DNA from: Cryptomeria japonica
Lineage: Eukaryota > Streptophyta > Pinopsida > Cupressales > Cupressaceae
Direction: 5' to 3'
DNA length: 64,000 nt
NCBI RefSeq assembly: GCF_030272615.1
Contig: NC_081414.1
Coordinates: forward strand, 2,295,501 to 2,359,500
The position numbers were made by a program, and so were the translations under genes. The notes under the pieces are model-generated. The model searched no databases, was not told the origin of the DNA, and worked only from the letters and a program-made list of their open reading frames with translations. Positions 12,719 to 22,889 of this stretch are shown here, in pieces. Each line of letters opens with the position of its first letter. Positions within the stretch are counted from its first letter, which is position 1.

Positions 12719-13126
12719 CGCTGTTATTGTTAATAATTCAAAATAATGCTAGATACAAGCCTAAAAATGCTAACCCTCAAATTGAACCACGAGATTAAAA
12801 AAAGTAAAAAAGGCGGGATGTAGGTGCTCTAGATCTTACCCAAAATTTTTATTTCACTAGATTGGTGCAGACAGACTCTGTTGCAACTTGTATTCCAAAA
12901 TCTAGTAGTCATTTCTGAATCTCCCTTGATTTACTGGTTTGTCCATGAAATGAAATACGATTATGATTTGTGAGTCACTTATTTTGAAAACATTGAAAAG
13001 TACAAAAGTAATACCTAAAGGGCAAAATATTTAGAAGCCTATTGTAATTTTATTAATTATTATTAATATCTATTCACCGCCGAAGGACAAAACATTCATT
13101 GCTTCAGTCTAAATTCTGAGGACATC

Positions 13127-14280
13127 AAATGTAAAACATTCAATTCTAGGCGAAGTTCTCACAAATGTGTTCACTTCCCACATTCAGGCCGAAATCCACC
13201 CTAAGTCATTGATCTATGCTCATCCAACAGATGATGGTATCTATTATCAGTTGTCGTGGGTCCCATGACTTTTTCCATTTTTCAGGCACGTCACCACACT
13301 CGAGTCACTTTTTCGGACTGGTTTTTAAGTCTTTTTAAATCCTTCAACTTCCGCCTGAAATAGAGTTTTATTGACTTAATTATATTTAATTAAATGTAAA
13401 ACGTTCAATTCTGGGCGAAGTTCTCACAAATGTGTTCACTTCCCACATTCAGGAGGAAATCCACCCTAAGTTGTTGATCTATGCTCATCCAACAGACGAT
13501 TGTATCTATTGTCAATTGTCATGGGTCTTGTGACTTTTGCCATTTTTCGGGCACGTCACCTCACTCAAGTCACTTTTCCGGACTATTATTTAAGTCTTTT
13601 TAATCCTTCAACTTCTCTCCGAAATAGAGCTTTATAGACTTAATTATATTTGATTAAATGTAAAACGTTCAATTCCAGGCAAAGTTCTCACAAATGCGTT
13701 TGCTTCCCACATTCGGGTTGAAATCCACCCTAAGTCATTGATCTGTGCTCATCCAATGGACGATGGTATCTGTTGTCAGTTGTCATGGGTCCCATGACTT
13801 TTGCCATTTTTCGGGCACGTCACCACACTTGAGTCACTTTTTCAGACTGTGTTTTTAAGTCTGTTTAATCATTTTCAACTTCTACCCAAAATAGAGCTTT
13901 ATAAACTTAATAATATTTGATTAAATGTAAGACGTTCAATTCTGAGGGAAGTTCTCACAAATGTGTTTACTTCCCACATTCGAGCCAAAATCCACCCTAA
14001 GTCGTTGATCTGTGCTCATCCAACGGACGATGGTATATGTTGTCAGTTGTCGTGGGTCCCATGAATTTTGCCATTTTTTGGGCACGTCACCACACTCGAG
14101 TCACTTTTTTGAACTATTTTTTAAGTTTGTTTAATCATTTTCAACTTCCGCCCGAAATAGAGCTTTATAGACTTAATTATATTTAATTAAATGTAAAATG
14201 CTCAATTTTGGGCGAAGTTCTCACAAATGTGTTTACTTCCCACATTCGGGCTGAAATCCACCCTAAGCCATTGATCTAAT
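13127..14280. repeat. 265-bp tandem repeat, about 4.3 copies
   Basis: Units start with AAATGTAAAAC at about 13127, 13392, 13655, 13923 and 14189, giving periods of 265, 263, 268 and 266. The last copy is partial, about 90 bases. Each unit contains 'gttctcacaaatgtg', 'aaatccaccctaag' and 'gggcacgtcacc'. Copies differ by scattered substitutions. The array lies about 410 bases upstream of the antisense cargo start, on the promoter side. A regulatory role is possible but unproven. Confidence 0.9.
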
Positions 14281-15592
14281 TGAGTCTAATTCTGTTCTCT
14301 AATTGAGTCTGAGAATCTTGAATTTTCTTCTAATGACCTTGGCCTTGAGTCTAATAATGTGGTGAATCTTATTGATAAACCTGCACCTCTTAAGGACCTA
14401 TGCAATATGCATTACCATTGATCCTAGTGAGACTATTGAAACACCTGATGGCCCACTATATATCACTCAAAGATCAAAGACATAATCTCACGATTCATTC
14501 CAATATATATATATATGTATGATATATTGATCAGATTCATAAAATTTCATCATTTTGAATATAGAAAAAAAAAAAAAAAGCATTGTAATTGTTGGAAAAA
14601 AAAACCCACCAAAGGGACTAAAAAATAGGGTAAGCTATTGATTATCATATCAAAAGTATATTAAATAATCTTTTTTTTCTATTACAAAGTTTAGATTATA
14701 AGATCAAATGAGTGATAGGACCAAATAAGCGGACATGCCTTTCTTCGTAAAATACCTAATTCATTGGGTGTTTTGTAAAGTAATTAATTACTTTAATTTG
14801 TTTCATACAAAACAAATGGGACCAATTACCACATTGTATATTGATACATATAGATGATAAAATATATCTGCTTCTCAATTCTATTTTTTGAAATTGTTCT
14901 AATAATATATTCACATCCTTGGTTCTCTTCCATGAAAGCGATCCCATCTACCGTTCATAAATGTCTCAAATTTCTTCATAATGACAAAATCTTAACTATA
15001 AATCATAGCATGTGCCAACCCACACATGCACTAGTTCAAAACTTCAACAACAAGTAAGTTGGACTTTTAATTCACTTGTTTTTCACAAGATAAACATCTT
15101 TTTTATATATTTATAAAATTATAATCAACCATAATCAATGTACAAATAATTAATGGAGTGAACTCGAATTTTTTTTTATATATTAAATATAGAGGAAGAA
15201 GCATTACATAAAAAAGATCACAGTATTAAATTTATTTCCATTGTTTAACAAAATATTGAAATAACGTAGCTCATAAACAAAAAGTATTTGCAAAATTATC
15301 ATTAATAAAATGAAATAGAAAGCATTTTTATATCCATAAGAGGCAAACTGAAACGAACTGGAATTTTTATATTTATATTCTAGAAATTTACAATTTTAAC
15401 ATGTCTGAGACTTGAGTCCCTCAAAAACTTTAAAAGCCAAAATGAGTGAGCCACTGAGCCTGTGAGGTTTAGGTTACAAGGATATAGCCAAAAAAAGAAC
15501 TACTAGGGGGTTGGAGCTAGGGCACAAGTAGTGGATGGTTTACCCTAAGAATTTGGCCCTCCCTCCATGTAGAATTCTTCAAATAGCATAAG
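14281..15592. other. hAT internal spacer, no gene seen
   Basis: AT-rich sequence with a poly(A) run near 14562-14578 and two short 'ctaattgagtct' copies at its left edge. No convincing coding frame on either strand. Confidence 0.4.
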
Positions 15593-16120
15593 CTAAGAGA
15601 ATTCTTCAAGACAACTGTATTTTGGAAAGTCGTCCAGGAGCAACCATTTCCAAAGAAAGTCCCTATCAATCTGCACCCATTTCCTATGACACGTCAACTG
15701 CTCTACATTCAGGTTCAAAAGAAATGGTTGCCTAGCCACTGGCACTGTTTGGTTAGGGAGGAGAAGCTTGGTTAATTCACTTGCCCAAGGGATCCCCATC
15801 CCTACTTCTGCAAGGATGACAACTGTAACATCGTCTCCAAGGAAGTCTTCCTTAAACACCTTCCTTAACAACATCAACATATCCACCTTGTCTCCTTCGA
15901 GGTCCAGAAGAGATGCCAATAATCGGGATGTAATGTTCGTGTTAACATGGTATCTATTTTCATTACGCAGAAAGTCTCTACCCAGGACCATCCTCACAAC
16001 CTCATTGGTGAACATCCCAACCTCCTTGCAGACTGATTGGAGGGTTGGGTCTTTAACGGAGCCCAAAAAGGCCCTCTGGTCCTCTGCAGAAATGCTTCTC
16101 AAGTGGATAGGAGTGTCCAT
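15593..16120 (-). CDS. Uncharacterised 175-residue ORF in the hAT element
   Basis: An uninterrupted minus-strand frame starts MDTPIHLRSISAEDQRAFLG and ends LLLDDFPKYSCLEEFS. Its composition is protein-like: regular Leu/Val spacing, balanced charge and two Trp near the end (RKWVQIDRDFLWKW). There is no signal peptide or clear membrane segment. It has stayed open while its neighbours have many stops, so it may be younger, selected, or open by chance. I do not recognise a family; helical segments such as LLASLLDLEGDKVDMLMLLR are visible. An AT-rich TATA-like string lies about 135 bases upstream, but it reads better on the plus strand, so it was not called as its promoter. It points the same way as the cargo gene. 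Confidence 0.45.
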   Translation of the reverse strand: MDTPIHLRSISAEDQRAFLGSVKDPTLQSVCKEVGMFTNEVVRMVLGRDFLRNENRYHVNTNITSRLLASLLDLEGDKVDMLMLLRKVFKEDFLGDDVTVVILAEVGMGIPWASELTKLLLPNQTVPVARQPFLLNLNVEQLTCHRKWVQIDRDFLWKWLLLDDFPKYSCLEEFS

Positions 16121-16867
16121 CTTGACAAATCAAATTACCAATTTAAACAACGTGATCCTATAGACCTAAACCAGAGGCAGAATTTAAATACCGCGAGATC
16201 TAACGATTTATCTACCAAATGGCAAAGGCTAATTGAAGATGAAAGAAGCAAAGATTGTATATAAATAGTTGAAGATCTTGATTGTAATAATTACTTCTCT
16301 AACCGTATTAATTCCTTTAATTTTTTTTAAATCTTTCGTATATCTCTGCAAATCTTTCCCATAAATGCACTAGTGTGCGAAATTGGAACAACTATAAACC
16401 AATACCAAGTTGGCAAGTACCACATTGGAAGTCGTGGGGACATAGTGGATTGCAATTAGTGACTAGACATATATTAAATGACCAATATTATCGATCGTGA
16501 CATTTGATATGTGTCTACGATCATCGAATGGTTTAAAATTATTGATGGATTTTAGGTACATGTCACCCTTCACGTGTCAAAGTGGCCACACTTTTTGATA
16601 CATCATGCAGAGTCCAGACTCAATGTGATGTACTAATGTGATGTGATGTGCCTTGTCTATTAATGGCAATGAATTCATGAAATCACCAATAAAATATATA
16701 TGTTTCCATAAATAACAGAATATTAGCCAAACAAATTAAATAATTTTCAAGCGGTGGATAAAAATCACCAATACGTTTAAATAATTTTTCCTTTAGACTA
16801 AAATTTTTCACCCATACAATTATATATTTGCTTCCTACAATATATATTTTCCCCATAAAACAAGGTA

Positions 16868-17011
16868 TTATTCGCCAGAATTTTATGTAATTTTCGTACA
16901 CTAGGAAAAAATCGCCAATACAAAATTATTTTTTTTCGTACTTTGAAAACAATTTCGCCATCAATATGAAAATTTCCCCCAAAAAATAATGTCTGATTCG
17001 CCAGGATTTTA
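16868..17011 (-). repeat. hAT right subterminal repeats
   Basis: TCGCCA occurs four times in about 140 bases (near 16869, 16908, 16965 and 17000), twice as ATTCGCCA. This is the reverse complement of the TGGCGA motif at the left end, so the motifs point inward from both ends. Confidence 0.6.
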
Positions 17012-17050
17012 CACTTTTGCCTGGGGGGTGGTTTCTTAAAGTTATCCCTA

Positions 17051-17058
17051 AATCTCAT
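17051..17058. repeat. 8-bp target site duplication, right copy
   Basis: AATCTCAT, identical to 4632-4639. Directly after it the Copia-1 gag frame resumes on the minus strand. Confidence 0.8.
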
Positions 17059-17461
17059 TTACTCAATGTAGAAACCTTTTAGTGTTCTCATCATCAAACA
17101 TCCTCAAGTTCTCAAATTTGTGCTTTAGATTTGTCAACTTGGCTTGCTTTGCCTTCAAATCACCTTCATACGCACTAATCAACTTCTCCCAGATTGGTTT
17201 AGTAGACTTAAACCCCATAACTTTAGAGAATATTGGATCACTCAAATAATTGATAATTGCAATTCTAGCCTTTGAATTATTGTTATGTGCATTAACCTCA
17301 TCTAGAGTTTGAGTATAATTTGTTGAAGTAGTATACCCAATTTAGATAATTTCTCATATTCCAATTGATAGATATTCTAAAGGACATTCCATCCTTTCTT
17401 TGCAATAGGAGTAATTGATGACATCAAACTTTGATGCTTTGTAATTGACTTCATGTGCCAT
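17059..17461 (-). pseudogene. Copia-1: gag N-terminal half
   Basis: Minus-strand gag of a Ty1/copia element. The start ATG at 17459-17461 lies about 45 bases after the primer-binding site, as usual. The clean frame (17063-17245) contains MGFKSTKPIWEKLISAYEGD and LKAKQAKLTNLKHKFENL, the conserved copia gag text around 'W..L...YEG'. Upstream of it the frame has two stops. The frame runs into the hAT insertion at the N-E-I codons, and the same three codons reappear at the start of the other half near 4631. Gag would package the element RNA in virus-like particles; this copy is dead. Confidence 0.75.
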
Positions 17462-17505
17462 TACAGATCTTCCTCAAGTGGTTAAGCTTCTATAAGAGGA
17501 AACAA

Positions 17506-17518
17506 GCTCCTGATACCA
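17506..17518 (-). other. Copia-1 primer-binding site (tRNA-iMet type)
   Basis: The minus strand reads TGGTATCAGGAGC, close to the standard copia site TGGTATCAGAGC. It sits about 5 bases beyond the LTR end, which fixes the element's direction. Confidence 0.75.
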
Positions 17519-17523
17519 ATTAT

Positions 17524-19024
17524 TGAACACACCATGAGACTAAAAGGGGGGTGAATAAGTTCGGACATTAAATTATTTTACTTCTGACCTATAAATTTTA
17601 AATCACAATTAACTCATTACTACAGTTATGAACATAAAAGTACAAAGCACAATGAGCACATGAACACCATATTTAGGTGGAAAACCCTAAACAGGGGAAA
17701 ACCATGATGAGAATTACACTCACAATATGAATAACTAATTACAATGTTTTAGGCTCAAGGTTGAGGAGCTCATTGCACCTAATAGGACTTGCAAGACTAA
17801 GGCGCGCAACCTTAGGGAAAGATACAAATATATGTACAAGCTTCCAAAAGGAACACACCTTCTTCTGACAGGTACACGAAATAGATGAATAGAAATGAAC
17901 ATGAGATCTCTTGATCATGAAATTATCCTTGAACCACTATGTCAAGGAACCAATATCATGGAAAACACATCTAACTTCCACCACTATCTCAACACATTGT
18001 CACACTAAAGATATCATCATCAAAGCTCTTCACAAACTTTCACACCAAATCTTCTTGTATTACATAAATTCACACACATTTCATGCCTCAACACATACAA
18101 TTACACATCTATATATGCAAGATCTTTCACTAAATCTCTCAACTAGGTTGGCCACAAACAAAATGTATAATATTACATAAATTCGAATACTCAGACCAAT
18201 AATATCAATGATGGTCTACTTCAGCAGATAAAGGGGACCAAAAACACATCACAACACATCCTCCAAAGTCAATTCCAATGAACCACACTTGGTAGAACAT
18301 CCAACAAATTCAACTCCAAATGAAACATGTAGATAAGCAATAAAACATGTTGACCAGTTGACCCAAAAATATCAAATACAACTACATACTACAGATCTAC
18401 ACACGCCATGATAAGACCCATATCAACATCCAAACTCAACCTCTAATGCATATCTAGACCAAAAGAGTATGATTCAAATAAAATACACCACCTCAAATAG
18501 CCATAAACCAAACCAACTGACAACATTCAAATCAAAACAACATAACTTCACTTGCCAATTAAACCAACAACAGAAAATGGAACCGGAACATTGCACAAAC
18601 CAAATGAACATGTCCTCCAAACTACAACACTTGAATCCACATATTAGAGAACCACTTTAGAAGCATTCTCTGGACTAGTTCTAATAGACACCTCACTGTC
18701 AAAAACAACAACCAACCAACTCTACCATCTGAGCAACAAAGGACTTGTAAACATGATAGTGTAACATACAAAAGTTATAAACATTATATCTAGAACCACA
18801 ATCCATAATATTCACAATCCAGAGGAATGAAAAGTATTCTTCCACTAGGACATTAAAAATGTTTTCCCGCACATAAATATTGTTTCTAACACATTGAAGC
18901 TTACAATACACTAGTCTTTTGAAAAACACCTCAACATAACCATCAGAACACACAACAACCTTAGAACACTCACTTCTGGACCATCCACAACTCGTAGTGA
19001 CATCAATGACAACACAAATCAACA
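17524..19024 (-). repeat. Copia-1 5' LTR
   Basis: On the minus strand the LTR opens with TGTTGATTTGTGTTGTCATT. This is the same opening pattern as Copia-2 (29934) and Copia-3 (44110): TGTTG, then TGTCATTGATGTCA. It closes with GGTGTGTTCA next to the primer site. The length is about 1.5 kb. The 3' LTR was not found, so the outer boundary rests on the opening motif alone. Confidence 0.55.
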
Positions 19025-20099
19025 ACTCAAGTTTCCAACATAAACGTGGAATAAGATGCCTTGAAATTAAAAATAAAATAGGATCTAAATAAGCTTGAAA
19101 TGAGATAGAAGAAGGCATACTAAAGCAAGGACCCAAAAAAGTTGTGAGATTGTAAGGGGTTACAATTTATGAAACTACACCTTGTTTATTTGTATGAATC
19201 TTACCATCTATCAGGAACTATTGCAACGTTATGTGATGTTCATGTTTAATATTAGTTAGGGGAATCCACCTAGGTTAGCAGAGCTTAAAGTGCAATGAGA
19301 ATTTATCTTTAAAGTGAGCTCTTTATTTATTGGCCAACCTCCTAGTATCCTTGTGAATAAGAATGCCATGGATTTAGGAAATATGGAGTAATAAATAATA
19401 TTAAATATAATGCAGAATAAATGACAAAAATAACAAACCATATTAACACATATATTTATGTGGTTCACCCAATGTGGGCTACATCCATAGAGTAATAGAT
19501 GCCCAGTTTCCTTTTATTATCTAGTGAAGAGAAAATTATATATGATGATATTTCACATTACATGACCACTTATTTATCAATCCCTTTTTGGTGATTTACA
19601 AAGTCACCAAAAAATAAGCTCAACAACATGATCACTCACCACATATCAACAAAGAAGTGGTTGATCTTTAGAGGAAATTGGGCAATCAATTAGAGGAACA
19701 AACATGTGGACATTTTATATACAACAAAACAAATAATTAACTAAAAATTATTATTAGCTAGAACTAATGATGTTGATGAGTGCTCCATGATTTATAGGAA
19801 GTTTGTAATCTCGACCTCCAATAGCATGTTGCAAAAATTATTTTCTAGGATAAAATGACAACTCAAATTCTAGTAAAAAATTATTTTCATATTTTATTTC
19901 AAAATAATATTAGATATCTCTTATCTATATTTAACTATATGCAACACAATGATGATAAAAATACATGATATGACATGAAAATGAGGTATGAAGGTGGTTA
20001 TTAAGGTATATGAACAAATGCTAAAATATTGGATGAAATATAAAGTAAATTTCTCTCATCACAAGGCTTGATACAATTCAATTGGTGTTAACAATTGTA
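19025..20099. other. Noncoding stretch, no gene seen
   Basis: AT-rich sequence beyond Copia-1. A short run around 19800-20060 may be very decayed retroelement text leading into the RT scrap, but no motif could be read. Confidence 0.4.
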
Positions 20100-20283
20100 G
20101 CTTGAAACAAAGTTAGAAAGTTTATCAATTGGATGTCAAAACAACATTCTTGAATGGTTTTCTAAAAGAAGAGGTCTATGTACAACAACCACTAGCATAT
20201 GAAATAAGAGGACACAAAGACCAGGTTTGTAAGTTGAAGAAGACTCTTTATGGACTAAAACAAGCACATATATCATATTATAG
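20100..20283 (+). pseudogene. Copia reverse transcriptase scrap
   Basis: The translation contains LDVKTTFLNGFLKEEVYVQQ and CKLKKTLYGLKQA, which are the conserved copia RT text 'DVKTAFLNG..EEVYM.QP' and '[16 protein letters not shown]'. Only about 60 residues survive. The frame breaks inside the 'APRAWY' segment at about 20283. No flanking RT or LTR parts are present, so this is a stray fragment. Confidence 0.8.
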
Positions 20284-21101
20284 GGTATGTGCACCAAGTT
20301 GTGGTACCAAAAGGAGGTCTTAAGATGCCACTTTTTTTTTCTTCTGAAATCAGCAAAGTCTGAACTTCAATGAAAAATTGAACATAGTTACACTCCAAAT
20401 TAGAAGATGCAACAAGAACAAAAGTTAGAGTGCTTCGAGTCTACTTTCTAAACTACTAATTTGTTTTGAAAATAGTGGAGATTAAGGGCTTAAAAAAGGG
20501 GGGCCACAAAAAGTGGTCCTTTTTTTATGCAAAAAACATAACATAGCATCTGTTGTAGCCCCCATAAAATGTTAACTTTTTTTTTTTTGAATTTTTGAAA
20601 TCACTTCAGTGAGAAATTAGCTAACACCTTGTAGTTTATGCTGGATTTTTCAGTTAATTTTTTAATGAGTATATGATTTTTTACTAACTTTCGAAGTGGA
20701 CACGTCTTGAAAAACAAAAATTTGAGCGCGCTCCCCACTAAAATTATTGAAAACTAATCAAAATTAAAACTTTTTTTTTAAATGTGTAGAATGGAGCCTT
20801 GTTTCTAAAAATGTAAGTTTTTTCAAAATTTGATGAACGTGTAAAAAACTATAGACAAAATAGTGCATGTTGGTTTTTGACCAAAAACGGACACACTAAC
20901 AAAAGAAATTATAGATGAAAGCCTTAACGAAATCAAAATGTGAAAAAAACTACATGCTTGGATAGATAAGAGAGAGCTTGAAGTTGCTATGGTGTTTTTT
21001 TAGTTTCATTGAACAAGTGCAAACATGATGGAGAGCACGTCCAAAAATATGTGAAACTTTCTAATCTTCTGATAAAATCACGTCACGGGCCTAAAATGGT
21101 C

Positions 21102-21153
21102 ATCCAACCCTTTGGGTTGGATGCCCAAGTACAATCCAACCCAAAGGGTTGAT
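21102..21153. repeat. Pair of short palindromes
   Basis: ATCCAACCCTTTGGGTTGGAT at 21102-21122 has arms of 9 around TTT. ATCCAACCCAAAGGGTTGAT follows at 21134-21153. Each can fold alone, and they can also pair with each other. Confidence 0.7.
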
Positions 21154-21316
21154 GGTTTCCAAAAAAAAACATTTGGCAAGCACCAAATTTTAAAAAATAA
21201 TTTTCTAAATTTGGCGAGCGCCAAATTTGGTGTGCACCAAATGCTTTGCATTATCCAATTTTTCAACTTAGCACATTTTTTAACTTGGGTACAAGTTATA
21301 CCCACCCTAGTAGGAG

Positions 21317-21369
21317 AATATATACATGAAATATAACATATTCTTTAAGTTATATTTCATGTATATATT
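21317..21369. repeat. Perfect 21-bp inverted repeat
   Basis: The left arm 21317-21337 and right arm 21349-21369 are exact reverse complements (AATATATACATGAAATATAAC) around an 11-base spacer. The arms are AT-rich, so DNA or RNA folding is plausible. No gene is attached. Confidence 0.9.
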
Positions 21370-21539
21370 GGCAAGATGTTTGAGAGTGGTTTTAGCTCTA
21401 TAGGAGTTATAATGTAGATTCTAGTTTTTAGAGGATCATATAAAATTTCAGACAGTCAAATTTCAGTAATCAGCATGTCAATTTTCTATAATTAGCATGC
21501 TCCTATAAGCATTATTTATCTCTATATCTCACTCTCTTT

Positions 21540-22889
21540 ATCTTCCCAAACTCTAGACCTATCTCTCGCCCTCTCTTGTCTCGATCACTTCTCTCTCCGC
21601 TCTCTAGGTATATCCCACCCTCTCTACCTTTCATTCCTTCCTTAACCCCATTTCTATCCTTGACTCCTTCCCTTTCTCTTCTTCTCTGTCATTATCTTAT
21701 TATTTCTTTCCCCTCCCTCCCTATTCACCTCAATACCTTTCCCTCCCTATATTATTACCCACCTCTCTCTCCTCCTCTAGTTTTCTCACCTATCTAATTG
21801 TCCACCCTCTAGTTCTCTCCCTCTATCTCCATCTTTCTCTCCCTTCCCCCTTCCCCCTATCCATTTATGAACTCTCTCCCTCTTTTATTTCTCTTTCCAA
21901 ACCTATCTATCTCTGCATTCCCTAGTTCTTTGACTTCCTCCATGTCTACCTCTCCATCCATTCCCTCTTACTCATCTATTTTCTCTTTTATCTATTCCTC
22001 TCCATTGTCTAGGTTGTCGCCTCTCCCTCCTACTTTCTCTCCCTCCCTCTCTCAAATTTCTAGGTTTCTCCCTCATTTTGTCTCCACCTCTACATCTCTA
22101 CATCCATGTCTCATTAGGAACCTATCTCTATACCCCTCTATCCATATCTCCCCTCTCTCCCAACTAGGTATTTAACCTCTTTCTCACCCTCTATCTATCC
22201 CTGAGCTCTAGTTCTCTCCCTTCCTCTCCACCTCTCTCTCTCTCTCCATCACATCTTACCCATCTCCCTTTATGAATTATCTCCTTCTTTTATCTCTCTC
22301 GACACCTCTTTATCTCCCATAAACTCTAGACATACTACTCTCCCTCTCTTCTCTCTACCCTCTCTAGGTCTCTCCTATACTCTCTCCCTCTCTCTCTCTC
22401 TCTCACCTTCCCTCCTTATCTCCATATATATCCTTCCCTCCCTCCATCTCTATTCTCCTCCTATTGTTTCTCTCCATACTATCTTTGTTCTCTTCATCAC
22501 TACCTGCCCCTCCTGATCTCTCTCTCCATACATATTTTTCTCCTTCCCTCCATCTTTACCTCTCTACCACTCCCTCTTTGTATCATTACCCGCCTCTCTC
22601 ACCCCCTCTATCTCCCTCACCTCTATCTTTCCACCCATGGTATATCACCTCTCTCTTTCTAGCCTCTAGATCACTCACCTCTATATCTCTATCTTCTCTA
22701 ATTCTTTCCTCTCCACCTCCTTACCCCTCTTTCTCTCTTTGTGAACTTATATATCTTATTTTATTCTCTCTCTCCCTCACCTATCTACCTCTTCCCTCTC
22801 TCTATCTCAATGACTCCCTACCCACCTCTCCCTCTCTTCTTAGCTCTCTCTCTCTCTATTATTCCCTCTCTCACCTTCTCTCCCCCTCC
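21540..22889. repeat. Degenerate polypyrimidine block
   Basis: About 1.35 kb of almost pure C/T on the plus strand, made of variants of 'ctctccctct' and 'cacctctat'. It is open in several frames only because stop codons need purines. The last 430 bases (22445-22875) recur at 25176-25600. Confidence 0.9.

Larger units (their letters stand above)
4640..17050 (+). mobile_element. Giant hAT-type DNA transposon (12.4 kb) with antisense cargo
   Basis: The left end reads TAGAGATTACTTTAGTGG. The reverse complement of the right end reads TAGGGATAACTTTAAG. The two agree at 12 of the first 14 bases, and both start TAG like many hAT ends. The flanks carry an exact 8-bp duplication (AATCTCAT). TGGCGA/TCGCCA motifs recur within about 300 bases of each end. 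Inside are a decayed hAT transposase on the plus strand (5440-7607), a long unrecognised minus-strand gene (8601-12718), a 265-bp tandem array (13127-14280) and a second minus-strand ORF (15593-16120). Most hAT elements are far shorter (an outside fact), so the size and cargo are unusual. It could also be a hAT element enlarged by later insertions, but no foreign termini were recognised inside. Confidence 0.75.
20284..21539. other. Noncoding stretch with hairpins, no gene seen
   Basis: AT-rich sequence with runs of T. It contains two neighbouring short palindromes built on CCAACCC/GGGTTGG (21102-21153), repeated 'ttggcgagcgccaaa'-type boxes near 21170-21250, and a strong hairpin at 21317-21369. 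It may be a degraded nonautonomous DNA element, but no target duplication was found. Confidence 0.4.

Noticed and set aside
16253-16268. TATA box for the minus-strand ORF at 15593-16120
   Set aside because: The string reads as a canonical TATA on the plus strand, where no gene follows. On the minus strand it is weak.
20281-21310. A 1-kb DNA element starting TAGGGT and ending ACCCTA
   Set aside because: The flanks do not show a matching target duplication, and the ends agree for only a few bases.
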